NCBI RefSeq assembly: GCF_024707485.1
Contig: NZ_CP102602.1
Span: 186,001-250,000 of the forward strand
Length of the DNA: 64,000 nt
Source: Thermococcus thermotolerans
GTDB lineage: Archaea; Methanobacteriota_B; Thermococci; Thermococcales; Thermococcaceae
Direction of reading: 5' to 3'
A program made the translations under genes and the position numbers. Positions 34,102-42,233 of the stretch are shown piece after piece. Position 1 is the stretch's first letter. Each line of letters starts with the position of its first letter. Under the pieces are notes generated by a model. That model did no database searches. It was given only the letters and a program-made list of their open reading frames with translations, and was not told where the DNA came from.

Positions 34102-35304
34102 ATGCGGCAGAGGATGGTTTGGTTCGTGATTGGAGTCTTGGTCGGTAGTCTCTTTTTAGTTTCCGGTACACCAACACTGGGTACTCGTTCCGGAATTCCG
34201 GAAGGCAATAATATTCCGACAATCAAAGAGATACAATTTAGAAAGGTTGTCCTTCCTAACCATACTGCATTCATTATCTTTGGAAGTCCTGAACGGCCTT
34301 TGACTCCCAGGGATATTGAGAATAGAATACAGAAAGCTCTTGAGTCTCTGCCAACCTCAGGACGATATAAGGTATATGCACTTCCTCTAGATGTGCCCGG
34401 GACAAAAATTGTAGGGTACAGCATAAAGGTATCCCCCGAGGGAAGGGTCAATATAAAAATCCAGAGGATTACAAAGGACTATTCTGGAGGTATTGCCAAG
34501 CTTCACCGAGAGCTTGAGATGTGGGCCAAGTCTCCCATGAAATTTGGAAATGATATCAGAACCTTCAAAGAAGTGGGTATCCCTGAGAATATGGAAGCAA
34601 AAGCTACAACAATTACAGAGAAGGACATAATAATGCCTACCGGAACTTCTGAGCCTTATTGGTATGACTTTGGGCCAATAGAAGACGAGACTTTGAGCCC
34701 CCCGGCAGGAAACGTTTACGTAAAAGTCCACTACCGAGCACTTAAAAATGATCCTGACCCATCTAGAGAGTATTTCATGGTATCCGGGGCAATATCTAGT
34801 GATGGTGCCTACTTTAAAAGTGAACCGGGATACTCTTTGTATCCTCTGAACCCTGATTACTGCTGTTACAGAACCAAGAAAGGGGTTATAACCCAGTATT
34901 GGAACTTGGAACCATCATTGAACCCACAGCTTGGCGAGATAGCCCCTGGCAGTACACAATACGGCTACAAGAGCATTCAGGTACAATTAGGTGCATATGG
35001 AGTTGGGGTATCGTTTAATGTTGAAATACCAAAATACAAGATGGTTCCTGTATCAGATTCCAGTCAAGAACTTGTTAAGTGGTATCTCTACTTTGATCCG
35101 AATTCCGATAATGCCAAATATACGTTTTCAACAATGGCTGGTTCTGTTGCCAGCTTTGATGAAGTGGCATTGCACGATGGAAACTGGCACAAAATAGTTC
35201 AAGTTCAGTACGACGTGACCTTTGAGGCATCGATACCAGATTACTGGTACTTTGATTCAAAAACGGTCAGTGTTGGCTGGATTTGGATGATAAAAGTTGG
35301 GTGA
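34102..35304 (+). CDS. AT-rich secreted protein of unknown family
   Basis: 400 residues. A signal peptide (VWFVIGVLVGSLFLVSGTPTLG) marks export. The mature protein has an N-terminal part (50-170) with NHTAFIIFGSPERPLTPRDIENRIQKAL, then a beta-rich Tyr/Pro-rich domain (about 195-400) with several aromatic strands (YWYDFGPIED, WYLYFDPNSD, YWYFDSKTVSVGWIWM). No family recognised. GGGGGGCG precedes ATG and TATA-like TTTAAATATT lies near 34050. Base composition is much richer in A+T than the neighbours and it follows a pseudogene, both signs of recent acquisition. Confidence 0.7.
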   Translation: MRQRMVWFVIGVLVGSLFLVSGTPTLGTRSGIPEGNNIPTIKEIQFRKVVLPNHTAFIIFGSPERPLTPRDIENRIQKALESLPTSGRYKVYALPLDVPGTKIVGYSIKVSPEGRVNIKIQRITKDYSGGIAKLHRELEMWAKSPMKFGNDIRTFKEVGIPENMEAKATTITEKDIIMPTGTSEPYWYDFGPIEDETLSPPAGNVYVKVHYRALKNDPDPSREYFMVSGAISSDGAYFKSEPGYSLYPLNPDYCCYRTKKGVITQYWNLEPSLNPQLGEIAPGSTQYGYKSIQVQLGAYGVGVSFNVEIPKYKMVPVSDSSQELVKWYLYFDPNSDNAKYTFSTMAGSVASFDEVALHDGNWHKIVQVQYDVTFEASIPDYWYFDSKTVSVGWIWMIKVG

Positions 35305-35403
35305 GTCTTTCTTTGTTTTCACTTGTTTTAGACAAGACGAGTCTATTTGTCTTTTTGAATACTTTTATAAACGCCTCCCCTCTTCTTCCATCTGGTGAGA
35401 GAC

Positions 35404-36018
35404 ATGGAGGAGTATTTTATCTGTCCGGAGTGCGGTGGCGATGACGTTGAAGTCATCAAGGAGAGGGGAAGGGAGCTGACGCTCCGCTGCAATGAGTGCG
35501 GCAACGTCTGGCACGTAACCCTTCCAAAGCTCATCAGGGTGCCCCTAATCGTCAGCAAACACGAGAGGAGTTTCAGAACCTTCGTCGAGCTGCCGGAGGG
35601 GGAGGAGATAAAGGTTGGCGATATAGTCGAAACCGAAGACGATGAGGTCAGGATAACTGGGATAGAGCTCGATGAGAACAGACGTGTGGAGAAGGCTGAA
35701 ATAGGTGAGGTCAGAACCCTCTGGGGCGAGAGTCTGACCTATCCGAAGGTCATCAAGGTCTCCATATACCTGCCAAAGGGAGTAACCCAGGCATTCAAAG
35801 TGAAGGTGCCGAGGAACGAAGAGTTCGTCGTCGGCGAGGTTCTTGAGGTCGGTGGCTACACATTCCGGGTTGAGAAGATTAAGACGGAAACCAAGATGCT
35901 CCACCACGGAAAGGCGAAGGCCGATAGAATAGTCGCTCTGATGGGGCACCAGATACCGCGCGCGAGAGCCAGGAGGAGCCTGGAGATATATCGGGGCTAC
36001 GGCAAGGAATCCGCGTGA
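35404..36018 (+). CDS. Zinc-finger protein of the HVO_0476 family
   Basis: About 204 residues from ATG 35404 (GGTGAG upstream). The N-terminal zinc ribbon is YFICPECGG and LRCNECGNVW; downstream are two small beta-barrel units (VGDIVETEDDEVRITGIELDE and EVLEVGGYTFRVEKIKTETKML) and a basic tail (RARARRSLEIYRG). The layout matches a family conserved across euryarchaea of unknown function, probably nucleic-acid binding. It lies just upstream of the L7Ae cluster with a separate promoter. Confidence 0.82.
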   Translation: MEEYFICPECGGDDVEVIKERGRELTLRCNECGNVWHVTLPKLIRVPLIVSKHERSFRTFVELPEGEEIKVGDIVETEDDEVRITGIELDENRRVEKAEIGEVRTLWGESLTYPKVIKVSIYLPKGVTQAFKVKVPRNEEFVVGEVLEVGGYTFRVEKIKTETKMLHHGKAKADRIVALMGHQIPRARARRSLEIYRGYGKESA

Positions 36019-36098
36019 AAGAACCTGTGGTGATGAGTTTCCTTTTCTTTCTGACCCTCTTGGGGATGAAGAGCTTGGCCGCTGCTGATATCGAAATC

Positions 36099-36167
36099 CT
36101 TTTAAAGCCTCCTCCGGAATTGAGCACGCAAAACTCGATGAACGATGAGGTTTCGGAGGGATGAAAG
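36099..36167 (+). promoter_or_regulatory. Promoter and leader of the L7Ae gene cluster
   Basis: TATA-like CTTTTAAAG at 36099-36107 predicts a start near 36128 and a leader of about 40 bases containing GGAGGGATG before ATG 36168. Confidence 0.5.
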
Positions 36168-36539
36168 ATGGCGAAGCCAAGCTACGTCAAGTTTGAGGTT
36201 CCGGCCGAGCTTGCCGAGAAGGCCCTTGAGGCTGTTGAGCTCGCTCGCGACACCGGAAGGATAAGGAAGGGCACCAACGAGACGACCAAGGCCGTTGAGA
36301 GGGGCCAGGCCAAGCTCGTTGTCATCGCTGAGGATGTTGACCCTGAAGAGATCGTTGCCCACCTCCCGCCGCTGTGCGAGGAGAAGGAGATTCCGTACAT
36401 TTACGTTCCGAGCAAGAAGGAGCTCGGCGCCGCCGCTGGAATCGAGGTTCCGGCCGCGAGCGTCGCCATAATTGAGCCCGGCAAGGGCCGCGAGCTCGTT
36501 GAGGACATTGCCATGAAGGTTAGGGAGCTCATGAAGTGA
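36168..36539 (+). CDS. rpl7ae: Ribosomal protein L7Ae
   Basis: 123 residues, the expected length. The kink-turn-binding core is complete: [64 protein letters not shown]. Besides the large ribosomal subunit it serves in box C/D and H/ACA RNPs and in archaeal RNase P. First gene of the conserved L7Ae-S28e-L24e-Ndk order. Confidence 0.97.
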   Translation: MAKPSYVKFEVPAELAEKALEAVELARDTGRIRKGTNETTKAVERGQAKLVVIAEDVDPEEIVAHLPPLCEEKEIPYIYVPSKKELGAAAGIEVPAASVAIIEPGKGRELVEDIAMKVRELMK

Positions 36540-36617
36540 GCTCCTTTTCCTTCCTTCACTCACGGAAAGGTTTAAGTTCATCCGTGCGAGGGATTTTTAG
36601 GTTAAGGGGTGTGAGAA

Positions 36618-36830
36618 ATGAGCGACGAAGGATACCCGGCTGAGGTTATTGAGATCGTTGCCAGAACCGGCGTCACCGGTGGCGTTACTCAGGTCAAGGT
36701 TCGTGTCCTTGAGGGCCGCGACAAGGGCAGGGTCATCAGGAGGAACATCAAGGGCCCGGTCCGCGTCGGGGATATAGTCATCCTCAGGGAGACCGAGCGT
36801 GAGGCCAGGGAGATCAGGGCTAGGAGGTAA
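36618..36830 (+). CDS. rps28e: Ribosomal protein S28e
   Basis: 70 residues, full length. An OB-like small-subunit protein: [29 protein letters not shown] then [34 protein letters not shown] precedes the ATG. L24e follows after 5 bases. Confidence 0.97.
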   Translation: MSDEGYPAEVIEIVARTGVTGGVTQVKVRVLEGRDKGRVIRRNIKGPVRVGDIVILRETEREAREIRARR

Positions 36831-36835
36831 TCGCG

Positions 36836-37039
36836 ATGGCCAGGTGGAACGTCTGCTCCTACTGCGGAAAGGAGTTCGAGCCGGGAACGGGCAAGATGTA
36901 CGTCAGGAACGACGGCAGGGTTCTGTTCTTCTGCTCGGGCAAGTGCGAGAAGTACTACTTCATGGGACGCAATCCCAGAAAGCTCAAGTGGACCAAGGCC
37001 TTCCAGGAGGCCAGGCTCCAGAGGGCTAAGAGAAAGTGA
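36836..37039 (+). CDS. rpl24e: Ribosomal protein L24e
   Basis: 67 residues. The four-Cys zinc finger is complete ([17 protein letters not shown] and [23 protein letters not shown]). A large-subunit protein near the subunit interface. Translationally coupled to S28e. Confidence 0.97.
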   Translation: MARWNVCSYCGKEFEPGTGKMYVRNDGRVLFFCSGKCEKYYFMGRNPRKLKWTKAFQEARLQRAKRK

Positions 37040-37066
37040 TTTCTTTCTTTTCCTTCCCGTTTCTAA
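37040..37066 (+). terminator. Pyrimidine-rich terminator after L24e
   Basis: The stop codon is followed at once by a T-rich run (TTTCTTTCTTTTCC), the usual archaeal termination signal. It suggests that ndk, about 80 bases on, has its own promoter. Confidence 0.5.
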
Positions 37067-37142
37067 CTTCGGCGTTTCTTGTATGTTGATGCCTTTCCAA
37101 AAAACCTATTAACTACTCGGTCAACTAACTTCGGTGTTGCCA

Positions 37143-37667
37143 ATGGCCGAGAGGAAAATAGAAAGAACACTCGTCATACTCAAGCCCGACGCAGTTGTCA
37201 GGGGATTAATGGGAGAAATAATAAGCCGTTTTGAGAAGCGCGGGCTTAAAATCGTCGGTATGAAGATGATATGGATCGACCGAGAGCTTGCCGAGAAGCA
37301 CTACGAGGAGCACAGGGGTAAGCCCTTCTTCGAGCCGCTCATAGACTACATCACCAAGGCACCGAGCGTTGTAATGGTGGTTGAGGGCAGATACGCCATA
37401 AGCGTCGTCAGGAAGATGGCCGGTGCCACCGACCCTAAGGACGCCGAACCGGGGAGCATACGCGGTGACTACGGCCTCGACGTCGGCGATGCCATCTACA
37501 ACGTTGTCCACGCTAGCGACAGCCCCGAGAGTGCCGAGAGGGAGATAAACCTCTACTTCAAGCCCGAGGAGATATTTGAGTACTGCAAGGCTGCTGACTG
37601 GTTCTACCACACCCACGCAAAGGGAAAGAAGGAGTACCTTGACAGCATGAACTGCCTTGAGCGCTAG
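37143..37667 (+). CDS. ndk: Nucleoside-diphosphate kinase
   Basis: 174 residues from ATG 37143 (GGTGTTG upstream). All family signatures are present: [44 protein letters not shown] and the active-site His motif [16 protein letters not shown]. It balances NTP pools by phosphate transfer from ATP through a phospho-His. Its stop overlaps the convergent membrane gene by 4 bases. Confidence 0.97.
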   Translation: MAERKIERTLVILKPDAVVRGLMGEIISRFEKRGLKIVGMKMIWIDRELAEKHYEEHRGKPFFEPLIDYITKAPSVVMVVEGRYAISVVRKMAGATDPKDAEPGSIRGDYGLDVGDAIYNVVHASDSPESAEREINLYFKPEEIFEYCKAADWFYHTHAKGKKEYLDSMNCLER

Positions 37668-38554
37668 TCGATCACGAGAGCCCGCTTGTCTTTTTCTTTA
37701 GCCTTCCTTTTGAAAAGTTTCGCGTATTCTTCCATGACCTCCCTGCACTCTTCACCTGTGTTCTGCTTTGATCTTCTGACGGTGTAGCTTCCCCAGATGA
37801 CCATTGAGACGAAGGCCAGGGAGAAAAGCGCCGCCGCTGTCAGCGCGCCGGGGCCTAGGGAGGCGCCCACGATGGCAGGCAGGAAAATGAATCCGTAGCC
37901 TAGAACTTTATCCTTCGTGCCTGCGGATGGGGCCCTCAGCACACATTCCACCAGCTCCCTCCAGCGAGGGAACTCCTCGATGACCTTTCCGCCCACCACG
38001 AGGGCCTTCCCGAGTTTGTATATCGCGTAGCTCTCCCCGTCGGTGAGGCAGTCCAGACCGTTCTTACTTACCAATTCTTTGAGCTCTCCTCTGCAGGGAA
38101 TCGCCTTAAGGGCGCGCAGAGGATTTCTGTCTGAGAGCACTAGGAGAACCGCGAGCAGGGCCGAGCCGAGGACAAAGAACATAAAGTTCACGCTCGCGGA
38201 TAATCCAATATCCATACTTAAAAGATACCAAATAAGAAGTGAAGCCCCCGTCATCTCGTCTATTGCCAGGCTTTCCTTCGAGCGGAACCAGAGGTAAAGA
38301 ACCGCCACGAGCGTCGCCATGAAAGTTTCGAGGCCCATAAGTCCGTTTGGGGTAAACTCACCAAAGGGTGTTGAAACAACTAAGATGGCTCCATTGGGGA
38401 TCTCCCAACCCCCATAGAGTACCCAGTCCGTCAGGTAGGTGAACAGCGGAATTGCCATCGCCGCCATCACCAGCTCGCCCGCCCGTCCCTTGAATCTGCC
38501 GTAGACGAACGCGAGGAGCATCCCAACCCCTGTCCCGATCGCAAACCCTATCAT
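37664..38554 (-). CDS. Polytopic membrane protein of unknown function
   Basis: About 296 residues from ATG 38554 (GGTGGTGCG upstream). Hydrophobic helices lie near residues 2-20, 28-47, 85-105, 120-155 and 225-265, with a soluble loop of about 70 residues between ([19 protein letters not shown] to about 215) and a basic C-terminal tail. I do not recognise it. It sits on the opposite strand between ndk and infB, genes that are normally close, so it is an insertion into that conserved order. Confidence 0.75.
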   Translation of the reverse strand: MIGFAIGTGVGMLLAFVYGRFKGRAGELVMAAMAIPLFTYLTDWVLYGGWEIPNGAILVVSTPFGEFTPNGLMGLETFMATLVAVLYLWFRSKESLAIDEMTGASLLIWYLLSMDIGLSASVNFMFFVLGSALLAVLLVLSDRNPLRALKAIPCRGELKELVSKNGLDCLTDGESYAIYKLGKALVVGGKVIEEFPRWRELVECVLRAPSAGTKDKVLGYGFIFLPAIVGASLGPGALTAAALFSLAFVSMVIWGSYTVRRSKQNTGEECREVMEEYAKLFKRKAKEKDKRALVID

Positions 38555-38650
38555 CGCACCACCGCACAGAATTACCACGGCTGTTTTTAATTTTTGCGCC
38601 GCCGAACCCTTTAAAAGCCCCCGCCGGAGTTAAGCTCAGAGGTGAGGACA

Positions 38651-40447
38651 ATGACGAAGAGGATTAGGCAACCGATTATAGCGGTTCTTGGTCATGTTGA
38701 TCACGGCAAGACGACCCTGCTTGATAGGATCAGGCGCACAAATGTTGCCGGCAAAGAAGCCGGCGGAATAACCCAGCACATAGGCGCGACTGAGGTTCCC
38801 ATCGATACCATAAAGCAGCTTGCCGGCCCTCTGATGAAGCTCTGGAAGGGCGAGATAAAGCTCCCCGGCCTGCTCTTCATAGACACCCCCGGCCATGAGG
38901 CATTCACGAGCCTGCGCGCGAGGGGAGGAAGCCTGGCCGATTTGGCTGTTCTCATTGTGGACATCAACGAGGGCTTCCAGCCCCAGACGATAGAGAGCAT
39001 CGAGATACTGAGGAGGAACAGGACGCCGTTCATAGTTGCCGCCAACAAGATAGACAGGATAAAGGGCTGGAAGGTCGAGGAGGACGAGCCGTTCTTAGTC
39101 AACATCAAGAAGCAGGATCAGAGGGCCCAGGGGGAGCTTGAGACCAAGCTCTGGGAGCTGATAGGCAAGTTTTACGAGATGGGCTTCCAGGCGAACCGCT
39201 TTGACCGTGTCCAGAACTTCACTCGCGAGCTGGCGATAGTTCCGATTTCGGCCAAGTACGGCATAGGCGTCCCCGAGCTGCTCGTCCTTATCGCGGGTCT
39301 CAGCCAGAAGTACCTGGAGGAGAAGCTCAAGATTGAGGTCGAGGGCCCGGCGCGCGGCACAATCCTTGAGGTTAGGGAGGAACTTGGCCTCGGGACAACG
39401 ATAGACGTTATAATCTACGACGGAACGCTCCACAAGGACGACACGATAGTGGTCGGCGGCAAGGACAAGGCGATAGTCACCAAAATCCGCGCCCTTCTCA
39501 AGCCAAAGCCCCTCGACGAGATACGCGACCCGAGGTTCCGCTTCGACCAGGTTGATGAGGTCGTTGCCGCTGCAGGTATAAAGATAGCCGCACCGGGACT
39601 TGAGGAGGCCCTCGCAGGCTCGCCGGTCATAGCAGCCCGCTCCGACGAGGAGGTCGAGAAGGCCAAGCAGGAAATCCTGAACCAGATACAGAGCGTTGTC
39701 ATAAGCACCGGCAAGGTCGGTGTGATAGTCAAGGCAGACACCCTCGGAAGCCTTGAGGCACTCAGCAAGGAGCTGGGAGAAAAGAACATTCCAATAAGGA
39801 AGGCCGACGTCGGGAACATCAGCAAGACGGACATCATGGAGGCTTTGAGCGTTCGCGAGGAGGAAGAGAAGTACGGCGTTGTCCTCGGCTTCAACGTGAA
39901 AGTCAACGAAGACGCCGAGGAAGTTGCGAAGGCCAAGGGGGTGCCCATCTTCACGGGCAACATCATCTACAAGCTCATCGAAGACTACGAGGCGTGGGTC
40001 AAGGCGGAGGAGGAGAAGAGGAAGCGCGAGCTCCTCAAGAACGTCACCTTCCCGGGGGTCATCAGGCTTTATCCGGACGAGCGTTACGTCTTCAGGAGGA
40101 GCAAGCCGGCCATAGTTGGCGTTGAGGTCATTGAGGGGAGGATAAGGCCCGGCGTGACACTGATAAAGCAGAACGGCGAGAAGGTCGGTGTCATCAAGTC
40201 TATCAAGAACAAGAACGACTTCGTCCAGGAGGCGAAGAAGGGCGAGGCAGTGGCAATAGCCATCGAGGGCGCGATAGTCGGCAGACACATACACCCCGGC
40301 GAGACGCTCTACGTTGACCTGAGCAAGAACGATGTCATAATCCTCGCCAAGCAGCTCAAGAACGAGCTGGACGAGACCGACATAAAGGCCCTCAAGATGA
40401 CGGCGAAGGTGAAGGCCCAGAAGGACCCGTTCTGGAAGGCGGTTTAG
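38651..40447 (+). CDS. infB: Translation initiation factor aIF5B (IF2 homologue), intein-free
   Basis: 598 residues from ATG 38651 (GGTGAGG upstream). The GTPase domain has G1 GHVDHGKTTLLDR, G2 in GGITQHIGATEVP, G3 DTPGHEAF, G4 NKID and SAKYGIGV. After it come domain II (EVREELGLGTTIDVIIYDG), domain III and the C-terminal barrel (FPGVIRLYPDERYVFRRSKPA). It promotes subunit joining and initiator tRNA placement. Several Thermococcales carry an intein in the G1 loop; here that loop is continuous. Confidence 0.97.
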   Translation: MTKRIRQPIIAVLGHVDHGKTTLLDRIRRTNVAGKEAGGITQHIGATEVPIDTIKQLAGPLMKLWKGEIKLPGLLFIDTPGHEAFTSLRARGGSLADLAVLIVDINEGFQPQTIESIEILRRNRTPFIVAANKIDRIKGWKVEEDEPFLVNIKKQDQRAQGELETKLWELIGKFYEMGFQANRFDRVQNFTRELAIVPISAKYGIGVPELLVLIAGLSQKYLEEKLKIEVEGPARGTILEVREELGLGTTIDVIIYDGTLHKDDTIVVGGKDKAIVTKIRALLKPKPLDEIRDPRFRFDQVDEVVAAAGIKIAAPGLEEALAGSPVIAARSDEEVEKAKQEILNQIQSVVISTGKVGVIVKADTLGSLEALSKELGEKNIPIRKADVGNISKTDIMEALSVREEEEKYGVVLGFNVKVNEDAEEVAKAKGVPIFTGNIIYKLIEDYEAWVKAEEEKRKRELLKNVTFPGVIRLYPDERYVFRRSKPAIVGVEVIEGRIRPGVTLIKQNGEKVGVIKSIKNKNDFVQEAKKGEAVAIAIEGAIVGRHIHPGETLYVDLSKNDVIILAKQLKNELDETDIKALKMTAKVKAQKDPFWKAV

Positions 40448-40899
40448 CCTTCCAGAGCACGTTCAAGTTCTTTTTCTGAGCTAATGATTTTTATTCCTTC
40501 ATGGCTGGCCGCTTTCAAGAAATCCGAATCGAAGGTTATTAAGTAGTCAAAGCCGTAAAAGATTGCAGTGGCGAGAATTATTGAGTCATTGGGAAGTAGG
40601 CCATAAGTGTCTATCAGCCTCTCGGCCGTGGAGAATATGAACTCGTTGGTCTCGGCAAATTTGAACATTCTAAGGAGATCGTAGATTGGCTGTTTGTTGA
40701 GCGATTTCACAAGATCCGGTTTTCTCTTCAGAGTGATATAGCTTCGTCCCGTTTTCATTTTCAGGTAAATGAAAATGACCTCCGAGGCCACGGTTCCGTT
40801 GATGTATGCATCCACCTCTGACTCCACAAGGGTCTCTATGATCCTCTTGGCGGCCTCGTTGCCCTTTAAATGTTCGACTATGATGGTGGAATCAACCAT
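40444..40899 (-). CDS. vapC: PIN-domain VapC-type toxin
   Basis: About 151 residues from ATG 40899 (GAGGAG upstream; ATG 40911 is an alternative). PIN residues: FMVDSTIIVEHLKG (first Asp), TVASEVIFIYLKM (Glu), LLPNDSIILATAIFYGFDYLITFDSDFLKA (two Asp clusters). A probable endoribonuclease. Its ATG overlaps the stop of the small antitoxin gene described next (ATGGTTGA), so they are coupled. Convergent with infB, overlapping its last bases. Confidence 0.88.
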   Translation of the reverse strand: MVDSTIIVEHLKGNEAAKRIIETLVESEVDAYINGTVASEVIFIYLKMKTGRSYITLKRKPDLVKSLNKQPIYDLLRMFKFAETNEFIFSTAERLIDTYGLLPNDSIILATAIFYGFDYLITFDSDFLKAASHEGIKIISSEKELERALEG

Positions 40900-41062
40900 A
40901 AAGCTCCTCATAAATCTCCACCTTGAGCTCGACGGCGGACTTCTCAGTCTTAAGGATCCCAAAAGTCTCGTTGATGATTTTTTTCTTCCTTCTCAGGGAG
41001 GTTATGTACCTCTTAACCTCCTTTTCCAGTTCGCGGGGAACCTCAATTTTTACGGTCTCCAT
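40892..41062 (-). CDS. vapB: Short VapB-like antitoxin
   Basis: A 56-residue frame from ATG 41062 to TGA 40894. It starts METVKIEVPRELEKEVKRYI, a strand followed by helix typical of ribbon-helix-helix or AbrB-like antitoxin starts, has a basic middle (LRRKKKIINETFGIL) and ends with an acidic tail (VELKVEIYEELYG). It is immediately upstream of and overlapping the PIN toxin, which is the expected gene order. Easily missed because of its length. Confidence 0.78.
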   Translation of the reverse strand: METVKIEVPRELEKEVKRYITSLRRKKKIINETFGILKTEKSAVELKVEIYEELYG

Positions 41063-41109
41063 CGCCACACCCGTTTAATATTTGGCCCTTTGAAATATAA
41101 CCCTTGCGT

Positions 41110-42018
41110 TCATCCAAGCATTCTCAAAAGCTCCTCGGCCCTCTCGAAGTCCCCCTGCTCAATGAGCTCGCCCACCGTGAAGTAAAGGCCTATGAGTTCG
41201 AGGTTCTCCTCGGGCCTCTGAAGTAGTTCGTTCAGCTTGGCTTTGAGTTCCCTTTTGGCTTCACTCACGGCGTCATCCGAATAGCGGGCGTATTTCAGGC
41301 CCTTCAGCAGGCCGAGGAGCTCGCGGGCTTCGGCCGAGATGGACTCCCGGGTTTTCTGCACCCCTGCATTTTTCTTTTTCTTTTTCTCAGGGTTAAGCTC
41401 GTCGGGGTCAATCCCTTTCTTCTTGAGGAATTCGTACCATTCTTTCCCGTATACCTTTTCCGGTTTTACTACCTCTGGGTGCATCTTTTTGAGTTCGATT
41501 ATGTGATCGCCAATTACGTCCAAGGGGTGCTTTTCGGGATTGAGGAATTCGAGAACGCTGAGTGCATCCTTCGCGTGCTTTATTTTCATCAGGCCAACGT
41601 GGACGAGATTTTCAGGATCTCCATACGTTTCTGCCAACTTCTTCGCGGCATCTATTGCAATATCTATCGTTTTCTCTATTTTCTTTTCCTCATCCTTTGG
41701 TATTATCTTCGGTGACTTGGAGAGAATTTCTTCTAGCAGCATGAGTTTGAGGTAATCCCCATGCTTCTCTATGAATTCGTCGAAGCTTGGTAGCTGAACA
41801 ACAGTACCTTTAGCGTTCGGTTCAAAGTCACTACGGATTTTTTTTACGGGTTTTATTGCATAATATGTATCGCCAGTTTTTTGCCCCTTTCCTATCAGTA
41901 TTTCTCGGTATTTTTTCTCTAATCTTTCCGCTCCGTATTTCCAACTTGCGATCCCCGCGAGTATTCCTATTATGGCATCGTATGCAAACTCGTCATACCC
42001 TTTCTTTTTACCTATCAA
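41110..42018 (-). CDS. Uncharacterised helical protein beside an AAA ATPase
   Basis: 302 residues, mostly alpha-helical and highly charged. An N-terminal conserved-looking part (GYDEFAYDAIIGILAGIASWKYGAERL) may be partly membrane-associated. A Lys-rich linker (about 218-226, KKKKKK) precedes the C-terminal helical repeat-like section (YSDDAVSEAKRELKAKLNELL, LIEQGDFERAEELLRML). No family recognised. The C-terminal 65 residues resemble those of the gene at 55318-56067 in pattern. The 5' half of the gene is AT-rich. Its ATG overlaps the preceding small gene (ATGA). Confidence 0.65.
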   Translation of the reverse strand: MIGKKKGYDEFAYDAIIGILAGIASWKYGAERLEKKYREILIGKGQKTGDTYYAIKPVKKIRSDFEPNAKGTVVQLPSFDEFIEKHGDYLKLMLLEEILSKSPKIIPKDEEKKIEKTIDIAIDAAKKLAETYGDPENLVHVGLMKIKHAKDALSVLEFLNPEKHPLDVIGDHIIELKKMHPEVVKPEKVYGKEWYEFLKKKGIDPDELNPEKKKKKNAGVQKTRESISAEARELLGLLKGLKYARYSDDAVSEAKRELKAKLNELLQRPEENLELIGLYFTVGELIEQGDFERAEELLRMLG

Positions 42019-42221
42019 TATATATCTTCCGTTATTGTCTCCATAGTGGAGGTGTGTGTGGCATAGGCCACTTCGCCATCCGACACGCCTGCTGCATGCC
42101 CGGCCATCTTCGATATGTGCGTATCTGTTGACGGTGCATATACGTCGACTTCTACTGTTTTCTTCCTGCCGAACCTTCCAGGGACGATCTTCTTTGCCTT
42201 GATCTTATGCATCATCACCAT
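42015..42221 (-). CDS. Small uncharacterised protein
   Basis: About 68 residues from ATG 42221 (GGGTGTG upstream). A basic start (HKIKAKKIVPGRFGRKKTVEVDVYAP) and a Thr/His-rich remainder. No family recognised. It lies between the DUF234 ATPase gene (13 bases upstream) and the 302-residue protein (4-base overlap), which supports it being a real coupled gene; alternatively it is the 5' part of the next gene separated by a frameshift. Confidence 0.5.
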   Translation of the reverse strand: MVMMHKIKAKKIVPGRFGRKKTVEVDVYAPSTDTHISKMAGHAAGVSDGEVAYATHTSTMETITEDIY

Positions 42222-42233
42222 CCGGCACACCCC

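Noticed and set aside
36109-36160. Possible kink-turn in the L7Ae leader (CCTCCGGA/TTCGGAGG with GATGA)
   Set aside because: The left arm lies upstream of the transcription start predicted from the TATA box at 36099-36107, so the stem would not be in the mRNA. L7Ae autoregulation is possible but not shown here.
39095-40294. A 399-codon open frame antisense to infB
   Set aside because: infB is unambiguous on the plus strand; the antisense text has no domain or start signal.
42015-42230. Small frame as a shifted 5' end of the 302-residue gene
   Set aside because: The ATGA overlap and the RBS ahead of ATG 42221 fit two coupled genes equally well, so I kept it as separate, with low confidence.
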